A stretch of DNA of 64,000 bases. Origin: an uncultured Vampirovibrio sp. GTDB lineage: Bacteria > Cyanobacteriota > Vampirovibrionia > Gastranaerophilales > Gastranaerophilaceae. Location: positions 147,425 to 211,424 of the forward strand of contig CAJUAL010000002.1 in NCBI GenBank assembly GCA_910584405.1. Reading direction: 5' to 3'. The notes under the pieces were generated by a model that worked only from the letters and a program-made list of their open reading frames with translations, made no database searches and had not been told where the DNA came from. Position 1 is the stretch's first letter. Every line of letters begins with the position of its first letter. The translations under genes and the position numbers were made by a program. Shown here one piece after another: positions 15,165 to 23,589 of the stretch.

Positions 15165-16508
15165 ATGGGCAGAGTGAGATTTTATACGGCACAAATATTA
15201 TCAAGGTTGGCATATTTAGGGATAAAAGTTTTGAATAAGTCTTCAGGAACTTCTTTTGTCGGGATGCTGGCGTTAAAGGTTTGTCCTGATTTTTTAAAGT
15301 ATTGTAAGGATTATGTAAAATGTTCCGTTGCGATTTCCGGTACTAACGGAAAAACCACAACTTCAGGAATTTTAGCACATATTTTTGAAACAGATAAATG
15401 CTCTGTTATTCATAATACTAAAGGTGCAAATATGCTTACAGGTGTTGCAAATGTGTTTGCGCTCGGGGTAAAACCGTTTAGAAAGTTTGATTATGCGGTT
15501 ATTGAATCTGATGAAGCATATTTAACCAAGTTATATGATTATTTTAAAACGGATTACCTTGTGGTAACAAATCTTTTTCGCGATCAGTTGGACCGATATG
15601 GTGAACTTGAAACTACTGCAGGATTTATAAGGAACGCAATTGAGAAAAACCTTTTAGCAAAGATTTTTCTTAATGCAGATGATCCGCTTGTGACAAATTT
15701 AAGTAATAACGGTATATATTACGGGTTTGAAGATGTTGAAATCTGTTCGGATGTGCATAAGTCTGATTCAAACGCGCCAACAGAGGTGTTTAATTGTATT
15801 TGCGGCAAGCCGTTAAGTTATACAAAACAGTTTTTTGCTCAACAGGGGCATTATTTTTGCGAACATTGTAATTATAAGCGTCCTGAACTTGATTATAGTG
15901 CAACTGTTAAAATTTATGCCGATTATTCACTTCTTACAGTGACTGATGTTAAACAAGGCAGACAATATTCTTTTCGAGTTAATCAGGTTGGGCTTTATAA
16001 CGCTTATAATGCTTTAGCGGCTGTTTCTTGTGCTTTGTATACGGGAGTTGAAGAACAGGTTATTAAAGACGCTTTATTGTCTTATAAATCAATTTTCGGG
16101 CGTGCGGAAAGACGTGTAATTAACGGTCATGATACTTTAATCCAGCTTATTAAAAACCCGACAGGAGCAAGTGAGGTTTTAAAAACCGTTGACTTAAATT
16201 CAAATATTGTAATAGCGATAAATGATAATTATGCTGACGGACGTGATATTTCATGGCTTTGGGACAGCGATTTTGAGCAGTTAAAAGATGCTAAAAAGCT
16301 TGTTATAACATCAGGCGTCAGGGCAAAAGATATGGCATTAAGGCTTAAATACGCAGGAATTGCGCAAGATAGGATTGTTATCAAAGAAGATATAAAATCG
16401 GCGATAGAACTCGCAACTTCCTCTGAGGATAAAGATGAGAAAATTACGATTTTACCTTCTTATACCGCGTTGTTAAAGATTACTAAAATGAAATTTCAGA
16501 AAGGATAA
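15165..16508 (+). CDS. murT: Lipid II isoglutaminyl synthase subunit MurT
   Basis: A Mur-ligase family protein of about 447 residues. The ATP-binding loop SGTNGKTTTSGILAHIF lies near residue 70. A four-cysteine zinc knuckle (CICGKPL … CEHCNYKRPE) inserted in the central domain and the C-terminal DUF1727-like domain are typical of MurT rather than MurC-F. MurT with the glutaminase GatD amidates D-Glu of lipid II. The ATG at 15165 has AAAGGA six bases upstream and is preferred over a TTG eight codons earlier. Oddly, gatD, normally adjacent, is absent: pdxJ follows three bases later. Confidence 0.9.
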   Translation: MGRVRFYTAQILSRLAYLGIKVLNKSSGTSFVGMLALKVCPDFLKYCKDYVKCSVAISGTNGKTTTSGILAHIFETDKCSVIHNTKGANMLTGVANVFALGVKPFRKFDYAVIESDEAYLTKLYDYFKTDYLVVTNLFRDQLDRYGELETTAGFIRNAIEKNLLAKIFLNADDPLVTNLSNNGIYYGFEDVEICSDVHKSDSNAPTEVFNCICGKPLSYTKQFFAQQGHYFCEHCNYKRPELDYSATVKIYADYSLLTVTDVKQGRQYSFRVNQVGLYNAYNALAAVSCALYTGVEEQVIKDALLSYKSIFGRAERRVINGHDTLIQLIKNPTGASEVLKTVDLNSNIVIAINDNYADGRDISWLWDSDFEQLKDAKKLVITSGVRAKDMALRLKYAGIAQDRIVIKEDIKSAIELATSSEDKDEKITILPSYTALLKITKMKFQKG

Positions 16509-16511
16509 ATT

Positions 16512-17222
16512 ATGCTTTTAGGTGTAAATATAGATCATGTTGCAACATTAAGAAACGCAAGAGGAGGTATTGATCCGGATACGATTTTTGCAGCTGAGGT
16601 TTGTGAAAATAACGGAGCTACATCGATTACAACACACTTACGCGAAGACAGACGCCACATAAAAGACCGCGATGTCAGAACTCTTATTAAGACATTAAAA
16701 ACAAATTTAAACCTTGAAATGGCAGTAACATCAGAAATGCAGCAAATTGCGCTTGAAATAAAACCTCATTCAGTTTGTCTTGTGCCTGAAAAACGTCAGG
16801 AAGTTACGACAGAAGGCGGGCTTGATGTTGCAGGGCAGCTTGATAAGATAACAAAGTTTGTAAAACCGCTGACAGATGCGGGAATTTTGGTAAGTTTATT
16901 TATCGACCCTACAGAAGAGCAGGTTGTTGCAAGTGCAAAAACAGGTGCTCAATTTATTGAACTACATACAGGAACTTATTCTCATGCTTACGGTACACAA
17001 GATGAGGCTAAGGCTTTTGATGATTTAAAAAATGCAGCTGAAATTGCTCAGAATTTAGGTTTAAGAGTTAATGCAGGACACGGTTTGAATTATGAAAATG
17101 TTCATCGTATGCATGAAATTGAAGGTATTTATGAACTAAATATCGGACACAGTATTATTTCCAAAGCAGTATTTACGGGACTTGGCGAAGCAGTTAAAAT
17201 GATGAAAGATTTGGTAAAATAA
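16512..17222 (+). CDS. pdxJ: Pyridoxine 5'-phosphate synthase PdxJ
   Basis: A 236-residue TIM-barrel protein of standard length. Signature stretches: LLGVNIDHVATLRNARGG at the start, TTHLREDRRHIKDRDV with the phosphate-binding residues, NLEMAVTSEM, SLFIDPTEEQ, IELHTGTYSHAYG and the terminal glycine-rich NAGHGLNYENV … ELNIGHSIISKAVF. It condenses deoxyxylulose 5-phosphate with amino-acetone phosphate in the deoxyxylulose-dependent pathway to vitamin B6. The ribosome-binding site AAAGGAT overlaps the murT stop, so the genes are co-transcribed. Confidence 0.97.
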   Translation: MLLGVNIDHVATLRNARGGIDPDTIFAAEVCENNGATSITTHLREDRRHIKDRDVRTLIKTLKTNLNLEMAVTSEMQQIALEIKPHSVCLVPEKRQEVTTEGGLDVAGQLDKITKFVKPLTDAGILVSLFIDPTEEQVVASAKTGAQFIELHTGTYSHAYGTQDEAKAFDDLKNAAEIAQNLGLRVNAGHGLNYENVHRMHEIEGIYELNIGHSIISKAVFTGLGEAVKMMKDLVK

Positions 17223-17549
17223 ATGAAAAAAACACAAGAAGAAATTATAGAAGAAATGCAGCAAGTTGTTGCTCAAATGGTTATTGACGATTTGGAAGAG
17301 AATCCGGAGATTGCAAATGAATATTTTGAGTGCGACTGCTGCGGTAAAAATAAGTCAATGGCAGGTTCAATCGGTTACGGTAAGTATAGATTGTGCAATG
17401 ACTGTGTATTGTTAGCAGAAACAGGTTTTGCATTGGGCAAGTTTGATGATATACAAGCCCTGATGGATGCAATGGAAGACAACCGCTTAGAAGAACTTTG
17501 TCAATATATAAAAGACGAAGAAGCTCGTAAAAACAGTTTAGATAACTGA
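17223..17549 (+). CDS. Hypothetical protein with zinc-ribbon-like cysteines
   Basis: A 108-residue acidic protein. The ATG directly follows the pdxJ stop codon, with no gap. A FECDCCGKNKSMAGSIGYGKYRLCNDC segment (residues 37-63) offers two CxxC pairs and looks like a zinc ribbon; the rest is helical with many Glu and Asp. No DNA-binding domain is obvious. It closes the murT-pdxJ operon. I do not recognise a family; roles in protein-protein contact or transcription are only guesses. Confidence 0.75.
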   Translation: MKKTQEEIIEEMQQVVAQMVIDDLEENPEIANEYFECDCCGKNKSMAGSIGYGKYRLCNDCVLLAETGFALGKFDDIQALMDAMEDNRLEELCQYIKDEEARKNSLDN

Positions 17550-17570
17550 TATTTAACTATATAGTAGTGC

Positions 17571-17679
17571 TGTCATTCCGGGCTTGATCCGGAATCTATC
17601 AATGTTAGTTTGTCCAGTTAGAGTTTCTGTTTGCTTGGATAGATTCTGAATAAGATCCTGAATCAAGTTCAGGATGACA
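17571..17679. repeat. Dispersed double-hairpin palindromic repeat, copy C
   Basis: Starts TGTCATTCCGGGCTTGATCC and ends CAGGATGACAG. Hairpins: ATTCCGG/CCGGAAT near 17574-17595 and ATCCTGAA/TTCAGGAT near 17655-17675. The inner spacer TCAATGTTAGTTTGTCCAGTTAG is the inverse of the spacer in copy B. It fills the space between convergent transcription units and may act as a bidirectional terminator. Confidence 0.75.
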
Positions 17680-17735
17680 GGGGTAAATATCTTCTCTGAC
17701 CCCAAGGAGAAGAGCTGATTTACATACAATATTTT

Positions 17736-17771
17736 CCCTCGCCCTTTGGGAGAGGGTTAGTGTGAGGGGGT
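17736..17771. repeat. CCCTC…GAGGG palindromic intergenic repeat
   Basis: CCCTCGCCCTTTGGGAGAGGG plus GTGTGAGGGGG makes a short GC-rich palindrome unlike the surrounding AT-rich DNA. Such CTCTCCC/GGGAGAG motifs occur as dispersed intergenic repeats in many bacteria. It lies just past the Spy-like gene stop and might help terminate its transcript. Confidence 0.4.
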
Positions 17772-17788
17772 GATATGATGCGTATTTT

Positions 17789-18334
17789 TTAATGATTTTC
17801 GTGCGGAAGAGGCAAAAGCGGTCTTAATAAAAAGTTTGGAGTTCCTAAGCCTTGAAATGGCGCGCGAGGCGGGTGTTTTTGCTCAAATCTTGCTCTGCCT
17901 TCGGCTTTCATTTTTTCAAGTTCTGCTCTTTGTTTTTTATTTAAAAGTTTTTCAAATTCTTGTGAATTTTTTTTGCGGATCTCTTGAGCCTGTTTTTCAA
18001 GTTCTTTGATTTCAGCGTTTAATTGTGCAATTTTTTCTTCCTGCATTTTGACTGAAATTCTTGAAAGTTTTACAGTTTCTATTTCCTGACGTTTAACTTC
18101 AATTTGCATAATTACAGGTTGAATTTGTTCGCGGCCTTGTTTGTGAAGCTGTTTTGCTTTTTCTTTTTGTTTGTCAGTGAGGTTTAGTCTTTGTTCAAAT
18201 TCTCTGCGCATTTGAGCTCTTGATTGTCTGTGCATAATTGAAACATTATCTTGAGCAGGAGGCATTGCTATAGCTGTCCCTGTATTTATTCCTAATATAA
18301 TTGCTGTAAGTAATAATGAAAGTGTTTTTTTCAT
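17789..18334 (-). CDS. Spy/CpxP-like periplasmic protein (LTxxQ motif)
   Basis: A 181-residue protein. Signal peptide MKKTLSLLLTAIILGINTGTAIA-MPPA, then a highly charged helical body with the LTxxQ-type motif RLNLTDKQKEKAKQLHKQ near residue 50 and a long Glu/Lys/Gln coiled-coil stretch. The C-terminus is rich in Pro and His (HPPRAPFQG … PLPHENH). Spy and CpxP family proteins are periplasmic chaperones or envelope-stress and metal sensors. It is the third gene of an anti-sigma / ECF-sigma operon, 15 bases after the sigma gene, so it is probably part of that stress response. A paralogue is at 61396. Confidence 0.82.
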   Translation of the reverse strand: MKKTLSLLLTAIILGINTGTAIAMPPAQDNVSIMHRQSRAQMRREFEQRLNLTDKQKEKAKQLHKQGREQIQPVIMQIEVKRQEIETVKLSRISVKMQEEKIAQLNAEIKELEKQAQEIRKKNSQEFEKLLNKKQRAELEKMKAEGRARFEQKHPPRAPFQGLGTPNFLLRPLLPLPHENH

Positions 18335-18349
18335 TTTTATCCTTTCGTT

Positions 18350-18847
18350 TTATAGTAAATCTTTTAGTTTTTCTGCTAATTCTTTTTTTGCATTGTAGAT
18401 TCTTGATTTAACCGTACCTAACGGACATTTTAATTTCTGTGCGCACTCTTCGTATGAGTAATCGTTGATTTCACACATTATTATAACTTCTTTGAACTTT
18501 GGTTTAAGACTATTTATTGCATTGATAATTGTTTTTTGTCGTTCAAGTTTTATTACATTATCGTCAGGTGAAGTTTTTTTGTCTTTAATGTTGGTAACAG
18601 TGTATTCATCTGAAGTTGATGTTTGAGAAATTTTATGATATGCGGATTTTAGATAATCAAGAGAGGTATTTTTTGTGATTGTTGAAATCCAGCTTTTTAT
18701 TGAACCTTTTTCTTTGTATTTATCTGAATTTTTCCAGATTTTAAGGTATACCTCTTGTTCAATATCTTCATTATCTTCTTTTGTAATAAGACGTATAATA
18801 TTTTTTATATTTTGTTTGTTAGATTTTATTACTTCGTTAAAATTCAT
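18350..18847 (-). CDS. ECF-type RNA polymerase sigma factor
   Basis: A 165-residue two-domain sigma factor. Region 2 is seen in NEDIEQEVYLKIWKNSDKYKEKGSIKSWISTITKN (residues 26-60) and region 4 in INSLKPKFKEVIIMCEINDYSYEECAQKLKCPLGTVKSRIYNAKKEL (115-160), with the usual helix-turn-helix end. AGGGAT lies before the ATG. It sits nine bases after the gene for a membrane zf-HC2-type protein, its likely anti-sigma factor, and just before a Spy-like gene, its likely target. The order anti-sigma before sigma is less common than the reverse. Confidence 0.93.
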   Translation of the reverse strand: MNFNEVIKSNKQNIKNIIRLITKEDNEDIEQEVYLKIWKNSDKYKEKGSIKSWISTITKNTSLDYLKSAYHKISQTSTSDEYTVTNIKDKKTSPDDNVIKLERQKTIINAINSLKPKFKEVIIMCEINDYSYEECAQKLKCPLGTVKSRIYNAKKELAEKLKDLL

Positions 18848-18856
18848 TAATCCCTA

Positions 18857-19201
18857 TTATTCCAGTGAAATAAGCCCGTAAGAATCAACAGGCAATCCTA
18901 AATCTTCAGCACTTAGAGCTGAACCGTATTTGAGAGTATCAGAGATATCTGTATTGAGGTTAAGAACGCCCAAGGTTGTACCGCTCAGCATAATAACAAA
19001 AAGTGCGCAGGCAGCTTTTAATCTTGCGATATTTTTGCGTCTTTCTTTAAAGTAAGGCTTAACTTCTTGAATAAGTTCTGAAACTTTAAGCATTTTTTCA
19101 TGTTCAGCTCTGCAATCAGGACAGTTTTGAATGTGTTCATTTAGTTCTTCTTCGCTTCTGAAAGTAAACAGAGCTTCGTATTTTGAGCATTTGTCGTTCA
19201 T
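18857..19201 (-). CDS. Membrane anti-sigma factor (zf-HC2 type)
   Basis: A 114-residue protein. The N-terminal part carries the zinc-binding anti-sigma pattern HIQNCPDC (His-x3-Cys-x2-Cys, about residues 23-30) with an earlier Cys at position 5; a single membrane helix follows (LKAACALFVIMLSGTTLGVL, about 63-82); the short periplasmic tail ends SYGLISLE. This topology fits an ECF anti-sigma factor holding the sigma at the membrane. GAGGT precedes the ATG. It is the first gene of the three-gene operon. Confidence 0.85.
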   Translation of the reverse strand: MNDKCSKYEALFTFRSEEELNEHIQNCPDCRAEHEKMLKVSELIQEVKPYFKERRKNIARLKAACALFVIMLSGTTLGVLNLNTDISDTLKYGSALSAEDLGLPVDSYGLISLE

Positions 19202-19359
19202 AATTTTTTACCTCTATACTCTTATAACGATTATAAACGAAAAAAGTTCAGGGGTAAATTATATTACGGTTTATGAAATTGATAAGGTGCTGGCAATATT
19301 TACTACTTGAACAAAGAAATTTTTTATAGTAAAATACTGATTGTATAAGGGGAGAAATT

Positions 19360-19464
19360 ATGGAATTTTTCAGAAAGCACCAAAAGCTCATTATCGCAAT
19401 AATATGTTTAACTTTTGTTGCCTGGACGGTAGGTTTGATGCTGCTTCCGTTACTTGTAAAATAG
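19360..19464 (+). CDS. Very small membrane protein, 34 aa
   Basis: A 34-codon frame with AAGGGGAG seven bases before its ATG. The peptide MEFFRKHQKLIIAIICLTFV… is a short basic head followed by a single membrane helix (IIAIICLTFVAWTVGLMLLPLL) and a final Lys. It ends eight bases before the M23 peptidase gene, so both are probably on one transcript. The sequence resembles the N-terminal anchor of membrane-bound foldases but nothing follows, so it is called as a stand-alone small membrane protein. Confidence 0.6.
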   Translation: MEFFRKHQKLIIAIICLTFVAWTVGLMLLPLLVK

Positions 19465-19472
19465 TAGTTAAT

Positions 19473-20633
19473 ATGAAAAAAAATGTCTTAAAATATATAT
19501 TAATAAGTTGGATATTAACAGGATTAGCCGTGAATTGTGCTCTTCCGTCGTTTGCTGCTCCTTCGAAAGCTTTATTGGAGCAAAAATTATGGCAAACCAG
19601 AAATAAAAAGAAGCAGTTTCAGGAAAAGAAAAAACAGGTAGTATCAAAGCTTAAAAAAGAACAAAACAGATTATATTATAACCAACAGCAGCTGGAAGTT
19701 GCGCAGCAGGAATTATCAGTAACAACGCAAAAGTATAACTCTTTACAAGCTAATTTAACTTCGATGGAGCGCCAATTAAGTAAGGCAATAGCTGATTTTC
19801 GCAATCTTGATATGCAAATGAAAGAACGTATCAAACAAGTGTACAAACATCAAAGAAGCGGTATGTTTGAGCTGATTTTATCGACAACTGATGTGAATAC
19901 ACTTATGGATATGTTTTATTTTGAAAAAATAATTATTCAGGACGATTACAGGCGAATGCAGGCTCTGAAAGCTAAAGCTAATGAAATTGCTTCATTAAAG
20001 GCTCAGGTTGAGCGTCAGAAAAGAATGATAGAATCTTCAATTCGCGATATTAATTCTCAAAGAACGGCGATTCAAGGTTCGATTGCTGAAAATAAAAGCA
20101 TGATTGAACAGTTGAAAAGAGATAAAGATTACTATGAGCGTTCAGAAAAAGAATTAGAAAGGCAGTCAAATGATATTCAAAAGATGATTGCCAAAATGAC
20201 AAGCGGTTCGTCAACATCTAAAGTTGTAATATCTTCAACAGGATTTATAAGACCGATTTCAGGTCCTATAACTTCTCCGTTCGGGTATAGGATTCACCCG
20301 ATATTTAAGAGTAGAATTTTCCACTCAGGTATTGATATCGGCGGACCAAACGGCGGAGCAATAAAAGCTTCAAACGACGGTAAGGTAATATATTCAGGCT
20401 GGTACGGCGGATACGGAAAGGTCGTAATCTTAGACCATGGTGTTGTTAACGGTCAGCCAATAACAACGTTATATGCCCATATGTCTGCAATTAATGTTAG
20501 TAACGGACAAATGGTTAAAAAAGGTCAAACAGTCGGCAGGGAAGGTTCTACAGGTTATAGTACAGGTCCTCATTGTCACTTCGAGGTTCGTGTGAACGGT
20601 AAACCTGTGAATCCGTTGAATTATGTTAGATAA
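19473..20633 (+). CDS. EnvC/NlpD-like M23 peptidase (murein hydrolase activator)
   Basis: A 386-residue exported protein. Signal peptide MKKNVLKYILISWILTGLAVNCALPSFAA, a long coiled coil (residues 35-270, rich in Gln, Lys and Glu), then a C-terminal M23/LytM domain: HSGIDIGGPNGG with the first zinc His and Asp, TLYAHMSAINV, and GPHCHFEVRVNGKPVNPLNYV with the HxH pair. All zinc ligands are present, so it may be an active endopeptidase and not only an activator like EnvC. The domain order matches EnvC. It heads a run of envelope genes leading to lpxB. Confidence 0.9.
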   Translation: MKKNVLKYILISWILTGLAVNCALPSFAAPSKALLEQKLWQTRNKKKQFQEKKKQVVSKLKKEQNRLYYNQQQLEVAQQELSVTTQKYNSLQANLTSMERQLSKAIADFRNLDMQMKERIKQVYKHQRSGMFELILSTTDVNTLMDMFYFEKIIIQDDYRRMQALKAKANEIASLKAQVERQKRMIESSIRDINSQRTAIQGSIAENKSMIEQLKRDKDYYERSEKELERQSNDIQKMIAKMTSGSSTSKVVISSTGFIRPISGPITSPFGYRIHPIFKSRIFHSGIDIGGPNGGAIKASNDGKVIYSGWYGGYGKVVILDHGVVNGQPITTLYAHMSAINVSNGQMVKKGQTVGREGSTGYSTGPHCHFEVRVNGKPVNPLNYVR

Positions 20634-20644
20634 AGGGTAGAATA

Positions 20645-22948
20645 TTGAAAAGATTTTTACTTGTTACATTTTTTATATTAGCTTTCGTAAACAGTGTTTA
20701 CGCGCTTGATGACGGGAATGAATATTCTGCGGTTTCTCCGGAAGATTTACAGGCTGAAACCTTCTTTAAGTCCCCAATGAGTACAATGATGCCGGATTTA
20801 CGGGAAGATCCGATTTATCACAGTTTTGACAATTATTCGGCAGGTATGCGCAGTGCGGGAGGACCTTCTACTAAAGAAATTAACTCTGATAACATGCCTT
20901 TGTTTAAGAAAATTCGCGTTAATCTGGGGGAAAAAATTTCAAATATGACTGATGAAAAGTCAGAAGAAGAAATTGCTCAACGTAAAGAAGCAAATAGGAA
21001 ACGTATTGAAAAATTAAAGTTCTGGAAAAAATCAGAAACTCCGTTTGAAGAGATTAAAATAGAGCCCGAAGAAGCTTCTATTGCAGGTTCGATTCAAAGC
21101 GAGATTGAATCAGAAATTCCTGAAACTATGTCTTTTGAAACAGGGATTGCAGAACAAGTAACAGAAAAACAGCTTCAACTTGATTGTGATTTTGTTAATT
21201 TTGATGAGGAAACCGGTGATATGGTCGCAACAGGCAGACCTGACTTGTATATTCCGCCTCAAAAAACAAGGGTTATTGCCGATAAAATCGTTTATAATGA
21301 AGAATCTAATATTTTAAAAGCAATGGGTAATGTTATCGTTCTTAAAGACGGTAATCCTACTCAAACAGATTATTTTGAAGTCGATATGAATGAAGAATAT
21401 ATGTTTATGGATAATGTTCATACAAAATCCGAAACTATGTTGATGAATGCAAGAAAAGGTATTCAAAAGGATGCTAAAATTATCCTTGAAGACGGTACCT
21501 TGTATTCTGAAGAATCACAAATTCATCGTATGTCTTCAAGAATGATTGGACCTCGATTTATGAGTATGACACTTGATGATAGCGAAAAATCGTTTTTCTT
21601 AAGCGACCCTCGCGGAAACAAGCTTCATATTAATGCTGATAAAATTTATGTTGAAGCAAGAAAAAATCATGATGTGTTCACTCTTAAAAACATTGAAATC
21701 AGAAGACGCGGTAAATACTGGTTCACATGGCCGAGTTTAACAGCTTACACAAATAAAGACCGAGATTATTTTGAAGCAAATTATCCTGAATTTGGTACCC
21801 GCAGAAAAGTCGGTATGTTCTTAGGTCCGGGATTTGTATTCGGAGGACCGGGCGGTTCTATTTTGAAAGCAATTCCGTTTTTAAATTATCAACACGGCGA
21901 CTTTGGATTTGGTGGAGCCATAAAATATCGTAATACGTATAATACAACAGAACTTGGATATGCTTCTGCTTCTGACGTATTTTTCATGAGAGGTCATCAA
22001 CGCTTAGATGATAATTTATATATGCAATACAGTGCCAATTCATTTATGGATGAATGGTTCTTGGGTGCGAGAATGCCTAAATATATGGCAGAAGTTTTTT
22101 ATGATAAAGCTTATAAACTTCCTGATTTTTTAGCAGAAGGCAAAGGGCTTACCTTCCGTCACAGAGCCGGGTTTGGTATAATGGAAGATAATGACCGTAA
22201 TTATTATGGTGAAAAGATTGCTTCTAAAGGTATTGCAACTACAAGATTAAGATATATGGCTGAAATCAGGCAGGCTTTATATGCTTACCAAAACCCTGAG
22301 AAAAAGTTTTATTTTGATTTGTCTGTAGCTCTACAAGGTGTAGCTGCCGTTTACGGTACCGGTGATACTCAATTCATCGGCAGAGTCGGTCCTAGTACTC
22401 ATATTCAATACAAAAACTGGATGCAGGATTTGGCTTACTACCAATCAGGATATGATGATAACAGCCCTGTTCCGAGATATGACAGTTACAGATACGGTCA
22501 TTCAAGTTTGTATATAGCTGAAATCTTCAGATTAAACAAATACCTTTCTGTAGGTTGGTCAGGTATGGTTAATTTAAGTGACGATTCACCGAACGGTAAA
22601 TTGTTCCAGGAAAACCGATTTGTATTTGCAATCGGACCTGATGATTTGAAAATTCGTCTTGGTTACGACTTTGTAAGACAAACTACTTATTTTGGTTTTG
22701 ATGTTGCTTTTGATACTAAAGGTACAACGATTGAATATGGCAGAATGGAGATAAAAAACCCTGAACGATTAGGAAAACGTCAGGAAAGAGAAGAACGCAA
22801 GGTTGCTTTTGCTCCTGCTAAAAAACAAAATCAAGAAGTTAAGGTGTCTTCAAGAAAGCAAAAAGAAGAAGAAAACGTAAAACCTGTAGTGTTAAAATAC
22901 GCACAAATAATTGAAATTGAAGATCCTGATAAGGAAACGGTTCAGTAA
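20645..22948 (+). CDS. LptA/LptD-like outer-membrane LPS transport protein
   Basis: A 767-residue exported protein with TTG as start; the signal peptide KRFLLVTFFILAFVNSVYA begins at that codon and no better start exists. Residues about 180-330 form an OstA/LptA-like beta-jellyroll (CDFVNFDEETGDMVATGRPDLYIPPQKTRVIADKIVY…AMGNVIVLKDG). The rest is rich in alternating aromatic beta strands, as in an outer-membrane barrel, and ends in a charged Lys/Glu tail. LptD inserts lipopolysaccharide in the outer membrane; lpxI and lpxB follow in the same operon. Cyanobacterial LptD-like proteins differ from the proteobacterial form, so the call is by domain and context. Confidence 0.75.
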   Translation: MKRFLLVTFFILAFVNSVYALDDGNEYSAVSPEDLQAETFFKSPMSTMMPDLREDPIYHSFDNYSAGMRSAGGPSTKEINSDNMPLFKKIRVNLGEKISNMTDEKSEEEIAQRKEANRKRIEKLKFWKKSETPFEEIKIEPEEASIAGSIQSEIESEIPETMSFETGIAEQVTEKQLQLDCDFVNFDEETGDMVATGRPDLYIPPQKTRVIADKIVYNEESNILKAMGNVIVLKDGNPTQTDYFEVDMNEEYMFMDNVHTKSETMLMNARKGIQKDAKIILEDGTLYSEESQIHRMSSRMIGPRFMSMTLDDSEKSFFLSDPRGNKLHINADKIYVEARKNHDVFTLKNIEIRRRGKYWFTWPSLTAYTNKDRDYFEANYPEFGTRRKVGMFLGPGFVFGGPGGSILKAIPFLNYQHGDFGFGGAIKYRNTYNTTELGYASASDVFFMRGHQRLDDNLYMQYSANSFMDEWFLGARMPKYMAEVFYDKAYKLPDFLAEGKGLTFRHRAGFGIMEDNDRNYYGEKIASKGIATTRLRYMAEIRQALYAYQNPEKKFYFDLSVALQGVAAVYGTGDTQFIGRVGPSTHIQYKNWMQDLAYYQSGYDDNSPVPRYDSYRYGHSSLYIAEIFRLNKYLSVGWSGMVNLSDDSPNGKLFQENRFVFAIGPDDLKIRLGYDFVRQTTYFGFDVAFDTKGTTIEYGRMEIKNPERLGKRQEREERKVAFAPAKKQNQEVKVSSRKQKEEENVKPVVLKYAQIIEIEDPDKETVQ

Positions 22949-22950
22949 AT

Positions 22951-23574
22951 ATGTCAAATGAGTTAAAACAAGAAATAATAAAATACGGACATTTGGCAGG
23001 GGTAAAAGATTTTACCCCTGGAATTTCCGGTAACATTTCAGCAAGGTATGGTGACAATGTTATAATAACCTCATCAGGTTCTGCTAACGGATATTTGGAT
23101 AATGACGATTTGGTTTTGATTGATTTTGAGGGTAATCTTGTTGAAGGAAATAAAAAAGCCTCAAGTGAAAGGTTTTTACACTTAGAATTTTACAAAAAAC
23201 GACCTGAATTTAATTGCGTATTTCATGTCCATTCGCCGTATTTGACTGCGTTTGCGTCTTGCGGAATGGGGTTAAGTGAGGGTGTTTCTCCTGAAATTAT
23301 TTATTGTTTTGGCGAAATTCCTATTGCAAGGTATGCGATACCGGGTTCTGATGAACTTGTTAAGAAAACTTCAAAATATTTTAATGATTTTGATGTAATT
23401 TTAATGGAAAATCATGGGGTTGTAATAGGTGCAGAATCTGTAAAAGAGGCATATTTAAAACTTGAGCTTGCCGAAAATTACGCAAAAACAATTATTTGTA
23501 CAAAATTTCTTGGTGGTGCTAAAATATTACCGTTAGAGGAAATTAAGAAAATATATTTATTAAGGAATAAGTAA
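22951..23574 (+). CDS. Class II aldolase/adducin family protein
   Basis: A 207-residue protein with the class II aldolase zinc site: SSERFLHLEF (catalytic Glu near 73), FHVHSPYL (His 92 and 94) and MENHGVVIGA (third His). Relatives include fuculose-phosphate and ribulose-phosphate aldolases and methylthioribulose-phosphate dehydratase; the substrate cannot be told. It starts two bases after the LptD-like gene and lies 15 bases ahead of lpxI, an unusual place for this family, hinting at supply of a sugar for the cell surface (inference). The coding sequence contains a near-perfect 24-base palindrome built on CAGGGGTAAAA. Confidence 0.88.
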   Translation: MSNELKQEIIKYGHLAGVKDFTPGISGNISARYGDNVIITSSGSANGYLDNDDLVLIDFEGNLVEGNKKASSERFLHLEFYKKRPEFNCVFHVHSPYLTAFASCGMGLSEGVSPEIIYCFGEIPIARYAIPGSDELVKKTSKYFNDFDVILMENHGVVIGAESVKEAYLKLELAENYAKTIICTKFLGGAKILPLEEIKKIYLLRNK

Positions 23575-23589
23575 AAGAGGAAAATAATA

